NCBI RefSeq assembly: GCF_037055355.1
Contig: NZ_CP146350.1
Location: forward strand, 7,153,001 to 7,217,000
Length of the DNA stretch: 64,000 nucleotides
From: Streptomyces sp. DG1A-41
GTDB taxonomy: Bacteria > Actinomycetota > Actinomycetes > Streptomycetales > Streptomycetaceae
Reading direction: 5' to 3'
The notes below the pieces were generated by a model, which searched no databases, had not been told where the DNA came from, and saw nothing but the letters and a program-made list of their open reading frames with translations. Within the stretch, counting starts at the first letter, position 1. Each line of letters starts with the position of its first letter. Of this stretch, positions 1-7,943 are shown in pieces. The position numbers were made by a program, and so were the translations under genes.

Positions 1-980
1 AGGGCGTCCAGCATGTAGCGGGCCACGCCGGTCTTCTTGTAGACGCTCGGGTTGTTCTGCTGGATGAACCGCAGGAAGTTGGGGTTGGTGGGGCCGTAGA
101 CCAGCTTGCCCTGGCCGTAGACGTTGGCCGGGTCCTGCGTGGAGGACAGCGAGTCCCTCGGCATGCCGCCGGCCTTGTACAGGCTTGTCATGGCCTCGAC
201 CCACCGAGCCGTCTTCGGGTCGTCGGCGAAGGTGAACTTCTTGCCGTCCGGGGAGAGGACCTTGATGCCCATCTGCTGCCAGTCGGCCGGGATGCGCAGC
301 TGCGGGTTGGCGAGGAACGCGTAGTACTTGCCGTCGGAGGCCTTGGCTATCTTCTCCGCGTCGTCGAACAGGCCGAGCACGGTCGCCGGAGGTTTCGCCG
401 GGTCCAGGCCCGCCTTCTTCATCAGGTCGGTGTTGAAGGTCTGCACGATGCCGCCGGAGTACCAGGGCAGCACGCTGTGCACCTTCTTGCCGTCCGCGTC
501 GGCGTACATGCTGGACTTCCACAACGCGGGCACGAACGGCTTGCCCGCGTCCGGTGCCTTGTCGTCCAGGTTCAGCAGGTACCCGTTCTTCGTCAGCGCC
601 ACCGCCGTGTTGACGTTGATGTTCACCACGTCCGGCAGCGTGCAGCCCTGCGCGTCGGCGACCAGGCGCTGGGTGAAGGTGGCGTCGCCCGGGTCGTCGA
701 TCCAGTTGACCTTGGTGCCGGGGTGGGCCTGCTCGAAGGCGGCGATGACGCCGTTGAAGTACTTCCCGAAGTCCTTCTTCAGGTTGGTGGTCTGGAAAGT
801 GATCTTTCCCTTGACGTCGCCGGAGAGCTTGCCGGAACCGACGTTGCCCTTGTCGACCTTGCAGCCGCCGGCCGTGGCGTCACCGCCGCCGGAACCGCCG
901 CCGGACAGGCCGCAGCCTGCGGCCGTCAGCGTCAGGACGACCAGACAGGTCAGGGATCCGGTGAGTCTTCTTGCGTGCAT
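1..980 (-). CDS. ABC transporter sugar-binding lipoprotein (C-terminus beyond window edge)
   Basis: Extracellular solute-binding protein of the family-1 sugar type, expected to deliver a sugar to a membrane ABC permease. The ATG at 980 follows a strong AGGAGG ribosome site about 7 bases upstream. The N-terminus is basic then hydrophobic, with a lipobox-like TAAGC at about residue 23 and a Gly/Ser linker, so it should be a lipoprotein. About 326 residues are present and the C-terminus is cut off by the window. Internal text such as AFEQAHPGTKVNWID and the Trp/Tyr-rich PWYSGGIVQTFNT segment is typical of the family. Its permease genes would lie to the left, outside the window. The mannosidase operon is transcribed towards it from the right, which suggests a glycan-derived sugar as ligand, but the exact substrate is not visible. 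Confidence 0.88.
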   Translation of the reverse strand, partial: MHARRLTGSLTCLVVLTLTAAGCGLSGGGSGGGDATAGGCKVDKGNVGSGKLSGDVKGKITFQTTNLKKDFGKYFNGVIAAFEQAHPGTKVNWIDDPGDATFTQRLVADAQGCTLPDVVNINVNTAVALTKNGYLLNLDDKAPDAGKPFVPALWKSSMYADADGKKVHSVLPWYSGGIVQTFNTDLMKKAGLDPAKPPATVLGLFDDAEKIAKASDGKYYAFLANPQLRIPADWQQMGIKVLSPDGKKFTFADDPKTARWVEAMTSLYKAGGMPRDSLSSTQDPANVYGQGKLVYGPTNPNFLRFIQQNNPSVYKKTGVARYMLDA

Positions 981-1037
981 TGCTGCCCTCCTGGGACCAG
1001 TCGGTGCTGGCTCAAATCACCAAGTTGGACTTCGATT

Positions 1038-1063
1038 GATGAAAAGGTGGACCAGAATTCATC
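1038..1063. promoter_or_regulatory. Putative operator upstream of the sugar-binding protein
   Basis: Inverted repeat GATGAA, 14 bases, TTCATC, lying 58-83 bases before the lipoprotein start. The half-sites resemble the GATTGAA/TTCAATC elements found before the mannosidase, SIS and GH84 genes. It is a candidate site for the RpiR-family regulator encoded at 6101-6984. The repeat is seen; regulator assignment is inference. Confidence 0.4.
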
Positions 1064-1107
1064 GGAGGTCAATGGTTTGCCGTGTTGCTGTTCGGTTGCG
1101 CAGGCGA

Positions 1108-1788
1108 TCAGTGCCGGTGTTCGTGGTCCGGGTGGGAGGGGTCGCCGGGGTGTTCGTGGCCTTCGGCGTACACGACGTCCGCGCGGGCCTGGTCGAGCCA
1201 GTCGAAGAACGCGCGTCGGGCTGTGGCGTGCCGTAGCTCTTGTCCGATGCCCTCGCGGACGTGGTCGTAGGGGAGGACGTCCGACGGTTCAACGGTGTCG
1301 AACGGGTCGACACCGCGCCTCAGTGCCTCGGGGGTGAGGAAGCGGTCTCGGTTGCGGTCGTAGTAGTCCCGTACGGCCGCCTCCGGGATGTGCTGCTCGC
1401 GTTCCAGTTCGGCGAGCAGGGCCCGGGCGGCCGGGGAGTGGGCCAGGGCCGCCGCGACGATGCTGCCGAGGTCTGCGACGGCGGTTTCGGGGACGGTGAG
1501 CAGGCGCATCGGCAGTACCTCGTCCGGTGGGGCGAGGCCCCGTTCCGCGCAGGCGCGGCGGGCGAGTTCGTCGGTGACGACTATCTGGGTTGCCCAGCGT
1601 TGTCGTTGGCGTTCTGCGCGGGCCGAGAGTGCCGCGATGTGTAGTCGTGCGGCTGCGGCGGTGTCGTGGTTGATCGCGCGGTTACCCGCGCCCCTGAGAG
1701 GCGCTGTCCCGCCGGCGTTCAAGAAGACGGACACGCGTGCCTTTGGGATCGGGTCCCCATGGACGGTAGCCGCGTAATCCCCCGTCAC
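1108..1788 (-). CDS. SurA/peptidylprolyl-isomerase-like protein with His-rich tail, coupled to the mannosidase
   Basis: A 226-residue protein of unknown function. The GTG at 1788 overlaps the mannosidase TGA (shared bases GTGA) and has a GGAGG site 8 bases upstream, so translation is probably coupled. The C-terminal half contains IPEAAVRDYYDRNRDRF, which resembles the N-terminal helical domain of SurA/PrsA-type foldases, but no parvulin domain is visible. The end is unusual: GHEHPGDPSHPDHEHRH, a possible metal-binding tail. I recall similar proteins beside alpha-mannosidase genes in other Streptomyces, some annotated as peptidylprolyl isomerase or DUF7158. Residues of about 25-55 are encoded by what looks like a dispersed Streptomyces repeat (see the repeat entry), so this part may be non-native. 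It could assist folding of the large mannosidase; that is inference. Confidence 0.75.
   Translation of the reverse strand: MTGDYAATVHGDPIPKARVSVFLNAGGTAPLRGAGNRAINHDTAAAARLHIAALSARAERQRQRWATQIVVTDELARRACAERGLAPPDEVLPMRLLTVPETAVADLGSIVAAALAHSPAARALLAELEREQHIPEAAVRDYYDRNRDRFLTPEALRRGVDPFDTVEPSDVLPYDHVREGIGQELRHATARRAFFDWLDQARADVVYAEGHEHPGDPSHPDHEHRH
1645..1705 (-). repeat. Streptomyces dispersed GC-rich repeat inside the coding region
   Basis: On the minus strand this stretch contains AGGGGCGCGGGTAACCGCGC followed by a GATCAACCACGAC-type segment. It closely resembles a short repeat (AGGGGCGCGGGGAACTGCGC type) that I know from many Streptomyces intergenic regions. Here it lies in frame within the SurA-like gene and replaces the part where relatives, as I recall them, have a different Arg/Ala-rich sequence. 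Only one copy is visible in this window, so the repeat nature rests on recollection. Confidence 0.5.
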
Positions 1789-4700
1789 GGCCTCACCTCC
1801 AGCTCTACCGCCTTCGTGTACGCCACGCAGCCGTGCCAGGCCGTCTTCGCCATCAGCCAGTACGAACCGGGTGGGATCGCGTCGCCGTCCACCTCGATCG
1901 CGCACTCCAGTTGCTCTCCGCCGGGGACCGTGAAGCCCTGGCAGCCCGGGGTGACGCCCGGCCAGGTGCCCCAGGAGGACACGGCCCACAGGGTGCCGTT
2001 GACGGGGCCGCGGGTGGGGTTCCGCAGGGTCACGGGGACCCGGGCCCGCTCGCCCCGGCGTACGGACACCCGCTCAACTCCCAGTTCCGTCATGAGAGTC
2101 GGGCCCCTGTGCCCGTCCGGCACGTCCAGGGCCACCACGTCCTCGTACGTCTGGCCGCCGTACGACAGCCGGGCGGCGAGCCAGTGCCGGCCGGGGTCGG
2201 GGTCCGGCGGGGGTGTCACCGTGATGTCCGTGAGGGCGAAGCCGCCGGGGCCGAGCGTGTACGGCAGTTCGACGGGCTCGGTGCTCCAGCCGGGCGGTAC
2301 CTCGAAGGACACCGTGCCCGACACCGGCGCGTCGGTGAGCTCCGAGGAGACCCGGACGGTCGCCGTGACGGGGCCGTCGGCGGTGAGGGCGGTGGGGGAG
2401 AGGTACACGGCGACCGGCATGTTGCCGCGTGGGGCGGGGCCGGAGTTGTGCAGCCAGTAGCGGGTGGCGACGGGCTGGGCGGGCTCATGGGCGGCGATGC
2501 CGGGACCGGACGCCTGGTGGGGCGGCTCGGCGGGCGTGGCGAGGAGGGTGGCGACCTCGAAGCCGGTCAGGTCGGCTTCGAGGCCGCCGGTCCCGTCCGG
2601 GGCGAGAGGCGCCCCGGGCCTCTCCAGGACGTCGGCGCGGGCGCCCGCCGCCCATGCCACCGGCCCGGTCACCCGTGCCCGCACCGGCCGTCCGTCGACC
2701 TCGTGCACGCGGACGACGAGGCCCCGCCCAGGATCCACGGGCGCCTCGCTGCCCCGGGCCAGCGGGGAGCCGAGCGGCTTGAGCGCGTCCAGCAGCACCT
2801 CGCCGACGGGTTCCAGACCGAGCAGGGTGGCCTTCCTCGGCAGGGCACCGGAGGACTGGCGCAGCCGGGCCGTCAGCGGACGGTTGTACGCGTGGCCCGC
2901 CTGCGGCAGGCGCAGTGCGCGCCAGTCGCCCGTGCCCGCGACGACGGCGTACTCGAAGGTGTGCGACCAGCGCTGGAGCTGGAACCCCGAGCCGTCGGGG
3001 GCGGTCCGGCGCGGCGGGTCCACCCAGATCCCGGACGGCCAGCCGGTGCAGGAGCGCATCAGGGACATGTAGAGGTCGCCGGAGGCGGTGACCACGCAGC
3101 CGGGCGTGCCGCGGTTGAGGATCGCGAAGCTGCGGCCGTCCCAGGCGTCGCCGGGCGGCAGGGCCTCGCCGCCGCCGGCGGCGGTGGCGCTCACCGTGAA
3201 GTCGTCCAGGTCGGCGACGATCGCGTCGACCGCCTTGGCGTCGTCCTGGGGACGGGCGCCCGCCACCACCAGCAGCGGCAGGCGTTCCAGGTCGCGCAGA
3301 TCGGCCCCGGGGATCCACTCCTCGCGCAGACAGGCGCGTGGCGCGACCCAGACGGCGGCCACGCCCCGCTCGGCCAGTTGGCGCTTCAGCTCCCGCCCGG
3401 CCGCCGGGTCCCAGCCGAGCGCCTCGGCGACCACGGCGTTGCGGTCGGGGCCGCCGACGGCGATCCGGAGGTCCGGGAGGTTGGAGTCGACCTCCAGGTC
3501 GCCGTAGCGCGGGCCGCCCGCGATCGTCGAGGTCGCCGTGACCCCGGCGCGGACCAGGGCCGCCGCGAGCGGGGTGCCCAGGTCGCCCGCGATGTCCCAG
3601 TCGGGGTAGACGAGTTCGGCGACGCCGATCGAGCGGTGTCCGAGGAGCACGCCGGAGTCGTCGTGGACGGCGACGCGGGCGGTGGAGCCGAGGCCGAACC
3701 AGGTGTTGGCGGGGTTGTCCAGCGTCCAGGGGAACCGTTCGCTGTCCACCTCCACGAATCCGAACCCGCGCCCGATCACCGCGTCCGCCACCTCGTGCAC
3801 CGGCAGCCCGCCCCGTACGTCGGAGGGCCAGCGCACCCGGATCAGCCGGTCGGCGCCGTCGTACCCGTCGACGGTCGTGGTGACGTCGAGCCGGTCGACG
3901 CCCTGCCACAGGGTGAGCCGCTGGGTGCAGCGGAAGAGGCCGAGGTCGGCGGTGACGGTGATACGGGAACCGGCGGGGGAGTGCTCGACGCGCACCTCGG
4001 CGGTCACGTCCCGGCCGCGGGCCGCGGTCGTGCCGGTCGGGGTGAGGTGCCAGGGGCCCTCGCCGAAGCGCGGATGCCTCGGGTACTCCTCCTGGACGAC
4101 GATCTCGTTGCCGATGTCACCGGGGCGCAGCAGCTCCCGGCCGCTCTCGGTCAGCGCGCGCAGACTGCTGACGCCACCGCCGCGTGCCGGGTCGACCGTC
4201 ACCTCGTAGAACTCGTTGCGGATGGTGAGGCCCTCGCCGGGCTCCCAGCCGGCCACGGATCCCTCGGCGAGCGGGAGCGCCGTGAGGCCCATGCCGGGCA
4301 CCTCCGGGACGACGACATGGAGCCGGCCGTCCTCGCGGACCGCGGGGAGCCCCGGGGGTACGAGACCCGGGTCGTCGACCGTCAGTACGTCCTGCCGCGT
4401 CCAGGTCGCGGAGTTGAACACGACGAGGTCGGGCCCGTCGCCCGGGGTGACCTGGTCGGCCAGGGCCTGGGTCGCGTCGGCGTGCACGCTCCGGGCGACG
4501 TCGTGCAGCTCCCGCCAGCCCGTCATCAGGTCGATGTAGACCTGGTCCGACTCCGAGCCGGTGATGGCGTCGTGGTGGGCGCCGTAGACGAGTTGCCGCC
4601 AGGCCTTGTCGAGGGCAGCGTCCGGGTAGGGGTGGCCGGCGACGAGGGAGGCGAGCGTCGCCCAGGCCTCGGCGTCGGCGAGGAGGGTCTCGCCGTACCG

Positions 4701-5993
4701 CTGGGCCTGCTTGGTGTCGATGTAGGAGACGTCCTTGCCGGTGTAGATCGGGTTCATGTCGCGGGTCTGCGGGGACGCCCTGCGGCCCTCCGCCTCCAGT
4801 TCCGCGCGGACGGCGGCGAAGAAGTCCCGGGGGATCGCGCTGATGAAGCGGGGCCAGACGTACCGTGCGTTCCAGTCGCGGTGGATGTCCATGACCCAGC
4901 GGCACGGCGGCGCGTAGTCCCCGCCCACCGGGAGCAGCACGTTGCGGGTGAGGGCGACCTGCTTGAGCCGCTGGAAGAGCTGGTACGCGGCGGCCTCCGC
5001 CTCGGGCAGGGCGGGCGCGTTGTCGATGGCCCAGCCGGCGCCGTAGTGGTTGACCATGTACGCGGTGAGCAGCCCGCGTCCCGAGGGGGCGATCCAGTCG
5101 AACTCGGCCGGGAACTGCATCCGGCCCGGGTCCCTCGGCTGCTCGCCGAACACCGACAGCGTCGGTCCCCACTGGTGGAACGGCCCGCGCGCCCACGAAC
5201 TGGAGCCGACCCCCGCGTCCGCCATCAGCCCCGGGAACTGCGGGTCGTGCCCGAAGGCGTCCAGCTGCCAGGCCGTCTCCGGCGAGGCGCCGATGATGCC
5301 GCGCTGGAAGCCGTCGCCGTACAGGGCGTTGCGGATCGTCGCCTCGGCGCCGGTGAGGTTGGTGTTGGGCTCGTTGTAGGTGCCGCCCATGATCTCGACG
5401 CGGCCGGTGCGGATCAGCTGCCGCAGGAAGGCGCGCTCCTCCGGGAAGGCGTCCCAGTAGGGCTTGAGGTAGTCGACCTCCGCGAGCACGAAGGTGTACG
5501 CCGGGTCGCGGCGGGCCAGGTCGCAGTGGGCGCGGACCAGGCTCATGCCGGACTGGCCGCGCGAGTCGAAGGTGCGGGCGGGCAGTCCGCTGGTCGCCGG
5601 GTCGTCGGCGACGTCCCAGGTCTCGGTGTAGGCGCCCTGGGTGTTCCACCAGACGGGGTCGTAGTGGAAGTGGCTGACCATGAACATGGTCCAGCCGGGC
5701 TCGGCCGCCGTGAACTCGCCGGTGCGGGTGGTGATCTGGCCGCCGTCAGCGGCGGTGACCGTGATCTCACGCCGGTCGCCTGGCACCAGGTCCTCACCGG
5801 TGACGGGGACCTCGGCGCGTACGGTGCCGTCCTCGCCGACGGTGGCCTCCGTGATGCCGGTGAGGCCCGGACCCTCGACGGTGAGCCGTACGGTCCGGCC
5901 CGGAGTGTGGCTCAGCTCGACGGCCACCACCTGGCGCGGCTGCTCGGTGGTCCCGGTGAAGAGCTCGGTCGACTCGACAGAGGTGAGGCGCAT
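1785..5993 (-). CDS. Glycoside hydrolase family 38 alpha-mannosidase
   Basis: A 1402-residue GH38 enzyme expected to hydrolyse terminal alpha-mannosides by a retaining mechanism with zinc. HFHYDPVWW at residues 108-116 supplies the His and Asp metal ligands, and QLDAFGHD at 243-250 supplies the nucleophile Asp245. It is longer than simple GH38 enzymes (about 1000) because of N-terminal and C-terminal beta-rich extensions. The C-terminal region resembles NEW3/alpha-galactosidase-associated beta sandwiches. The ATG at 5993 is preceded by GTAGGAG. No signal peptide is visible, so it is probably cytoplasmic and acts on imported oligosaccharides. It is coupled to the downstream SurA-like gene and lies upstream of the sugar-binding lipoprotein. 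A CCACC...GGTGG inverted repeat and a TGATTCAA half-site lie upstream. Confidence 0.93.
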   Translation of the reverse strand: MRLTSVESTELFTGTTEQPRQVVAVELSHTPGRTVRLTVEGPGLTGITEATVGEDGTVRAEVPVTGEDLVPGDRREITVTAADGGQITTRTGEFTAAEPGWTMFMVSHFHYDPVWWNTQGAYTETWDVADDPATSGLPARTFDSRGQSGMSLVRAHCDLARRDPAYTFVLAEVDYLKPYWDAFPEERAFLRQLIRTGRVEIMGGTYNEPNTNLTGAEATIRNALYGDGFQRGIIGASPETAWQLDAFGHDPQFPGLMADAGVGSSSWARGPFHQWGPTLSVFGEQPRDPGRMQFPAEFDWIAPSGRGLLTAYMVNHYGAGWAIDNAPALPEAEAAAYQLFQRLKQVALTRNVLLPVGGDYAPPCRWVMDIHRDWNARYVWPRFISAIPRDFFAAVRAELEAEGRRASPQTRDMNPIYTGKDVSYIDTKQAQRYGETLLADAEAWATLASLVAGHPYPDAALDKAWRQLVYGAHHDAITGSESDQVYIDLMTGWRELHDVARSVHADATQALADQVTPGDGPDLVVFNSATWTRQDVLTVDDPGLVPPGLPAVREDGRLHVVVPEVPGMGLTALPLAEGSVAGWEPGEGLTIRNEFYEVTVDPARGGGVSSLRALTESGRELLRPGDIGNEIVVQEEYPRHPRFGEGPWHLTPTGTTAARGRDVTAEVRVEHSPAGSRITVTADLGLFRCTQRLTLWQGVDRLDVTTTVDGYDGADRLIRVRWPSDVRGGLPVHEVADAVIGRGFGFVEVDSERFPWTLDNPANTWFGLGSTARVAVHDDSGVLLGHRSIGVAELVYPDWDIAGDLGTPLAAALVRAGVTATSTIAGGPRYGDLEVDSNLPDLRIAVGGPDRNAVVAEALGWDPAAGRELKRQLAERGVAAVWVAPRACLREEWIPGADLRDLERLPLLVVAGARPQDDAKAVDAIVADLDDFTVSATAAGGGEALPPGDAWDGRSFAILNRGTPGCVVTASGDLYMSLMRSCTGWPSGIWVDPPRRTAPDGSGFQLQRWSHTFEYAVVAGTGDWRALRLPQAGHAYNRPLTARLRQSSGALPRKATLLGLEPVGEVLLDALKPLGSPLARGSEAPVDPGRGLVVRVHEVDGRPVRARVTGPVAWAAGARADVLERPGAPLAPDGTGGLEADLTGFEVATLLATPAEPPHQASGPGIAAHEPAQPVATRYWLHNSGPAPRGNMPVAVYLSPTALTADGPVTATVRVSSELTDAPVSGTVSFEVPPGWSTEPVELPYTLGPGGFALTDITVTPPPDPDPGRHWLAARLSYGGQTYEDVVALDVPDGHRGPTLMTELGVERVSVRRGERARVPVTLRNPTRGPVNGTLWAVSSWGTWPGVTPGCQGFTVPGGEQLECAIEVDGDAIPPGSYWLMAKTAWHGCVAYTKAVELEVRP

Positions 5994-6041
5994 GGGGCTC
6001 CTACGAGTGCTCTGGGGGAGCCCCATCCTGCACGGCAGGAG

Positions 6042-6083
6042 TGATTCAAACAACCACCTTCACGTCAACTTGGTGGTTCATCC
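6042..6083. promoter_or_regulatory. Operator-like inverted repeat upstream of the mannosidase
   Basis: CCACC, 13 bases, GGTGG forms an inverted repeat, flanked on one side by TGATTCAA and on the other by TTCATCC. The flanks match the half-sites seen before the SIS, GH84 and lipoprotein genes. It sits about 55-85 bases before the mannosidase start, in promoter position, and just after the end of rpiR. Confidence 0.4.
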
Positions 6084-6100
6084 ATGCACACTCGGCCGTC

Positions 6101-6984
6101 TCACCTGGCCCGCCGGGACTTCACCGCGTGCTGCGGCGTGATGTGGTCGGTCAGTGCCAGCGAGGCGCTCGCGCGCTGGTAGGTGAGCTGGGCGACCCGG
6201 ACGTACAGGCAGTCGACGAGCATCAGGACGGAGTGCCGGCTGCTGATGCTCTCGGCCCGGAAGCTGGTCTCGGAGGAGGACGAGATGAGCCGGATGTCGG
6301 CGGTCCTGGACGGGGGGAGCGCGGGTCGGTGGTCAGGGCGATCGTGGTGGCGCCGCGCTCCTTGGCCATCTCGAACGGTTCGAGGGTCTCGCGGGTCGCC
6401 CCCGAGTGGGAGATGCCGATGGCCACGTCCGCCGGAGTGAGCAGGGCCGCGGAGGTGGCGGCCGCGTGCACCTCGGTCCAGCCGCGGACCGCGCAGCCGA
6501 TGCGGAACAGCCGCGTCTCCGTCTCCTGGGTCACCGCGCCGCTGCCGCCGACTCCGTAGACGTCGATGCGCCGGGCGCGTGCCAGGGCCTGGGCCGCGCG
6601 CTCGAGCGCGTCGAGGTCGATCCGGTCGATGGTCTGCTGGATGGCCCGCAGATCCGCCGTGCCGACGACCTGGACGACCCGTTCGAGGCTGTCGTCGGGG
6701 GAGATGTCCGGGCCGATCTCGGCGGTGCCCCAGTCGGACACCTCGCCCCGGCCGCGCTCCTGGGCCAGTTCGATCAGCAGGTGCTGGTAGGAGTCCAGTC
6801 CGATGGCCCGGCAGAAACGGGTCACCGTCGCCTGGGAGGTGCCGGTGCGGCGGCCCAGCTCGGCGGCCGAGCAGTGGGTGACGGCGGCCGGATCCTCCAG
6901 GATCAGCTCGCCGACCTTCCGCAGGGAGCCCGCCAGCCGCGGCAACTCGGTGCGGATCAGTGTGGTGACGTCCGTGGGAGGCAT
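6101..6984 (-). pseudogene. RpiR-family sugar-responsive regulator, frameshifted
   Basis: N-terminal RpiR helix-turn-helix (AAELGRRTGTSQATVTRFCR, residues about 41-60) followed by a SIS domain (VYGVGGSGAVTQETE, about 145-159; ISHSGATRETLE). The open frame from the ATG at 6984 drifts into Pro/Arg text after TTDPRSP. The family-like C-terminus (TADIRLISSSSETSFRAES ... LDCLYVRVAQLTYQRAS-type) continues in another frame to a TGA at 6101. Restoring one base at about 6311-6317, beside a six-base G run on the + strand, gives 294 residues, a normal family length. So this is a recent pseudogene or a sequencing error. No purine-rich ribosome site precedes the ATG, so a leaderless mRNA is possible. It divides divergently from the SIS gene and is the likely regulator of this locus. 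Confidence 0.82.
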
Positions 6985-7017
6985 GAGGAGAAGGTAGCAG
7001 CCACCCTCTGTCGCACG

Positions 7018-7101
7018 GATTGAATACCAGGACCCGATTGAACCCCGAGAACCGGCGTGATTTATTGATTCACCGATGGGGGAGTGTAGGGTGATTCAAT
7101 C
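7018..7101. promoter_or_regulatory. Divergent operator region between rpiR and the SIS gene
   Basis: Four half-sites lie in the 138-base intergenic space: GATTGAAT at 7018 and GATTGAA at 7036 (18 apart), then TGATTCA at 7066 and TGATTCAATC at 7092 (26 apart). The second pair starts longer imperfect direct repeats, each ending in GGGGAGTG, so the 3' copy also supplies the SIS gene ribosome site. Inverted GATTGAA/TTCAATC half-sites are plausible RpiR targets. Binding is inferred. Confidence 0.5.
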
Positions 7102-7122
7102 CATCAGTGGGGAGTGTGTCGC

Positions 7123-7887
7123 GTGTCCGTCGAGTCTGTGAGCGCCCAGGGGTTCGCGCGGGAGAGCCTCGCCGTCCTCCAGCACGTCATCGCATCCGCC
7201 CAGGGCGACGTGGCCGCCGCCGCGGACCTGGTCGCCGAGTGCGTACGCGCGGACGGTGTCGTCCAGGCCTTCGGCACGGGCCATTCGCAGGCCCTCGTCC
7301 TCGAACTCGCCGGCCGCGCGGGCGGACTGGTCCCCACCAACCGGCTGAGCATCGCCGACCTCGTCCTCTACGGCGGTGAAAACCCGGCCGTCCTCGACGA
7401 CCCGCTCCTCGAACGCCGGGCCGGGGTGGCCGCCCGGCTCTACGACCTGGCCGCCCCGCATCCGCAGGACCTGTTCGTCGTCATCTCCAACTCCGGCGTC
7501 AACAACGTCATCGTGGAGATGGCCCTGCACGCCAAGGAACACGGCCACCGCGTCCTGGCCCTCACCTCCCTCGCCCACACCCGGGCCGTCCCCGCCGCCC
7601 ATCCCAGCGGCCGGAAGCTCGCCGACATCGCCGACGTCGTCCTCGACAACGCGGCCCCGCGCGGCGACTCCCTGCTCGAACTCCCCGGCGGCGGCTCGGT
7701 CTGCGCCCTGTCCACGCTCACCGGCGTGATGCTGGTCCAGATGACGGTCGCCGAGGCGGCCGGCCGCCTCCTCGCCGCCGGCGAGCGCCCCCCGGTCTAC
7801 GTCTCGGCCAACGTGCCCGGCGGCTTCGAGGCCAACCTGGAGCTGGAGAAGAAGTACGCGGGCCGGATCCGCCGCACGGCGAGCTGA
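7123..7887 (+). CDS. SIS-domain sugar-phosphate isomerase-like protein (UPF0309 type)
   Basis: A 254-residue SIS-domain protein of the UPF0309 type, probably binding a phosphosugar. AFGTGHSQALVLELAGRAG (about residues 47-65) and VISNSGVNNVIVEMA (about 123-137) are the phosphate-binding segments of the fold. There is no DNA-binding domain. The GTG at 7123 with GGGGAG 9 bases upstream is preferred over the GTG at 7114, which has no site. It is divergent from rpiR and shares its operator region, so it probably metabolises the sugar that the regulator senses; GlcNAc-6-P or another amino sugar phosphate would fit the GH84 neighbour. The reaction is not shown by sequence alone. A strong bidirectional hairpin follows. 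Confidence 0.85.
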   Translation: MSVESVSAQGFARESLAVLQHVIASAQGDVAAAADLVAECVRADGVVQAFGTGHSQALVLELAGRAGGLVPTNRLSIADLVLYGGENPAVLDDPLLERRAGVAARLYDLAAPHPQDLFVVISNSGVNNVIVEMALHAKEHGHRVLALTSLAHTRAVPAAHPSGRKLADIADVVLDNAAPRGDSLLELPGGGSVCALSTLTGVMLVQMTVAEAAGRLLAAGERPPVYVSANVPGGFEANLELEKKYAGRIRRTAS

Positions 7888-7899
7888 ACGGGACCGTAC

Positions 7900-7938
7900 G
7901 AACGGCCGGGGTCCCCTGCGAAGGGACCCCGGCCGTTC
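7900..7938. terminator. Bidirectional terminator between SIS and GH84 genes
   Basis: Perfect 16-bp inverted repeat (GAACGGCCGGGGTCCC and its complement) around a 7-base loop, placed 12 bases after the SIS stop and 6 bases after the convergent GH84 stop. It can serve both genes. Confidence 0.9.
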
Positions 7939-7943
7939 TCGTC

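Noticed and set aside
1833..6044. A 1400-codon open frame on the + strand opposite the mannosidase
   Set aside because: It mirrors the GC-rich third-position bias of the GH38 gene, has Arg/Gly/Val-rich text without any domain, and the opposite strand has clear catalytic motifs.
6041..6559. Open frame on the + strand across the end of rpiR
   Set aside because: Codon bias and SIS-domain homology lie on the minus strand; the frame exists only because the regulator is frameshifted.
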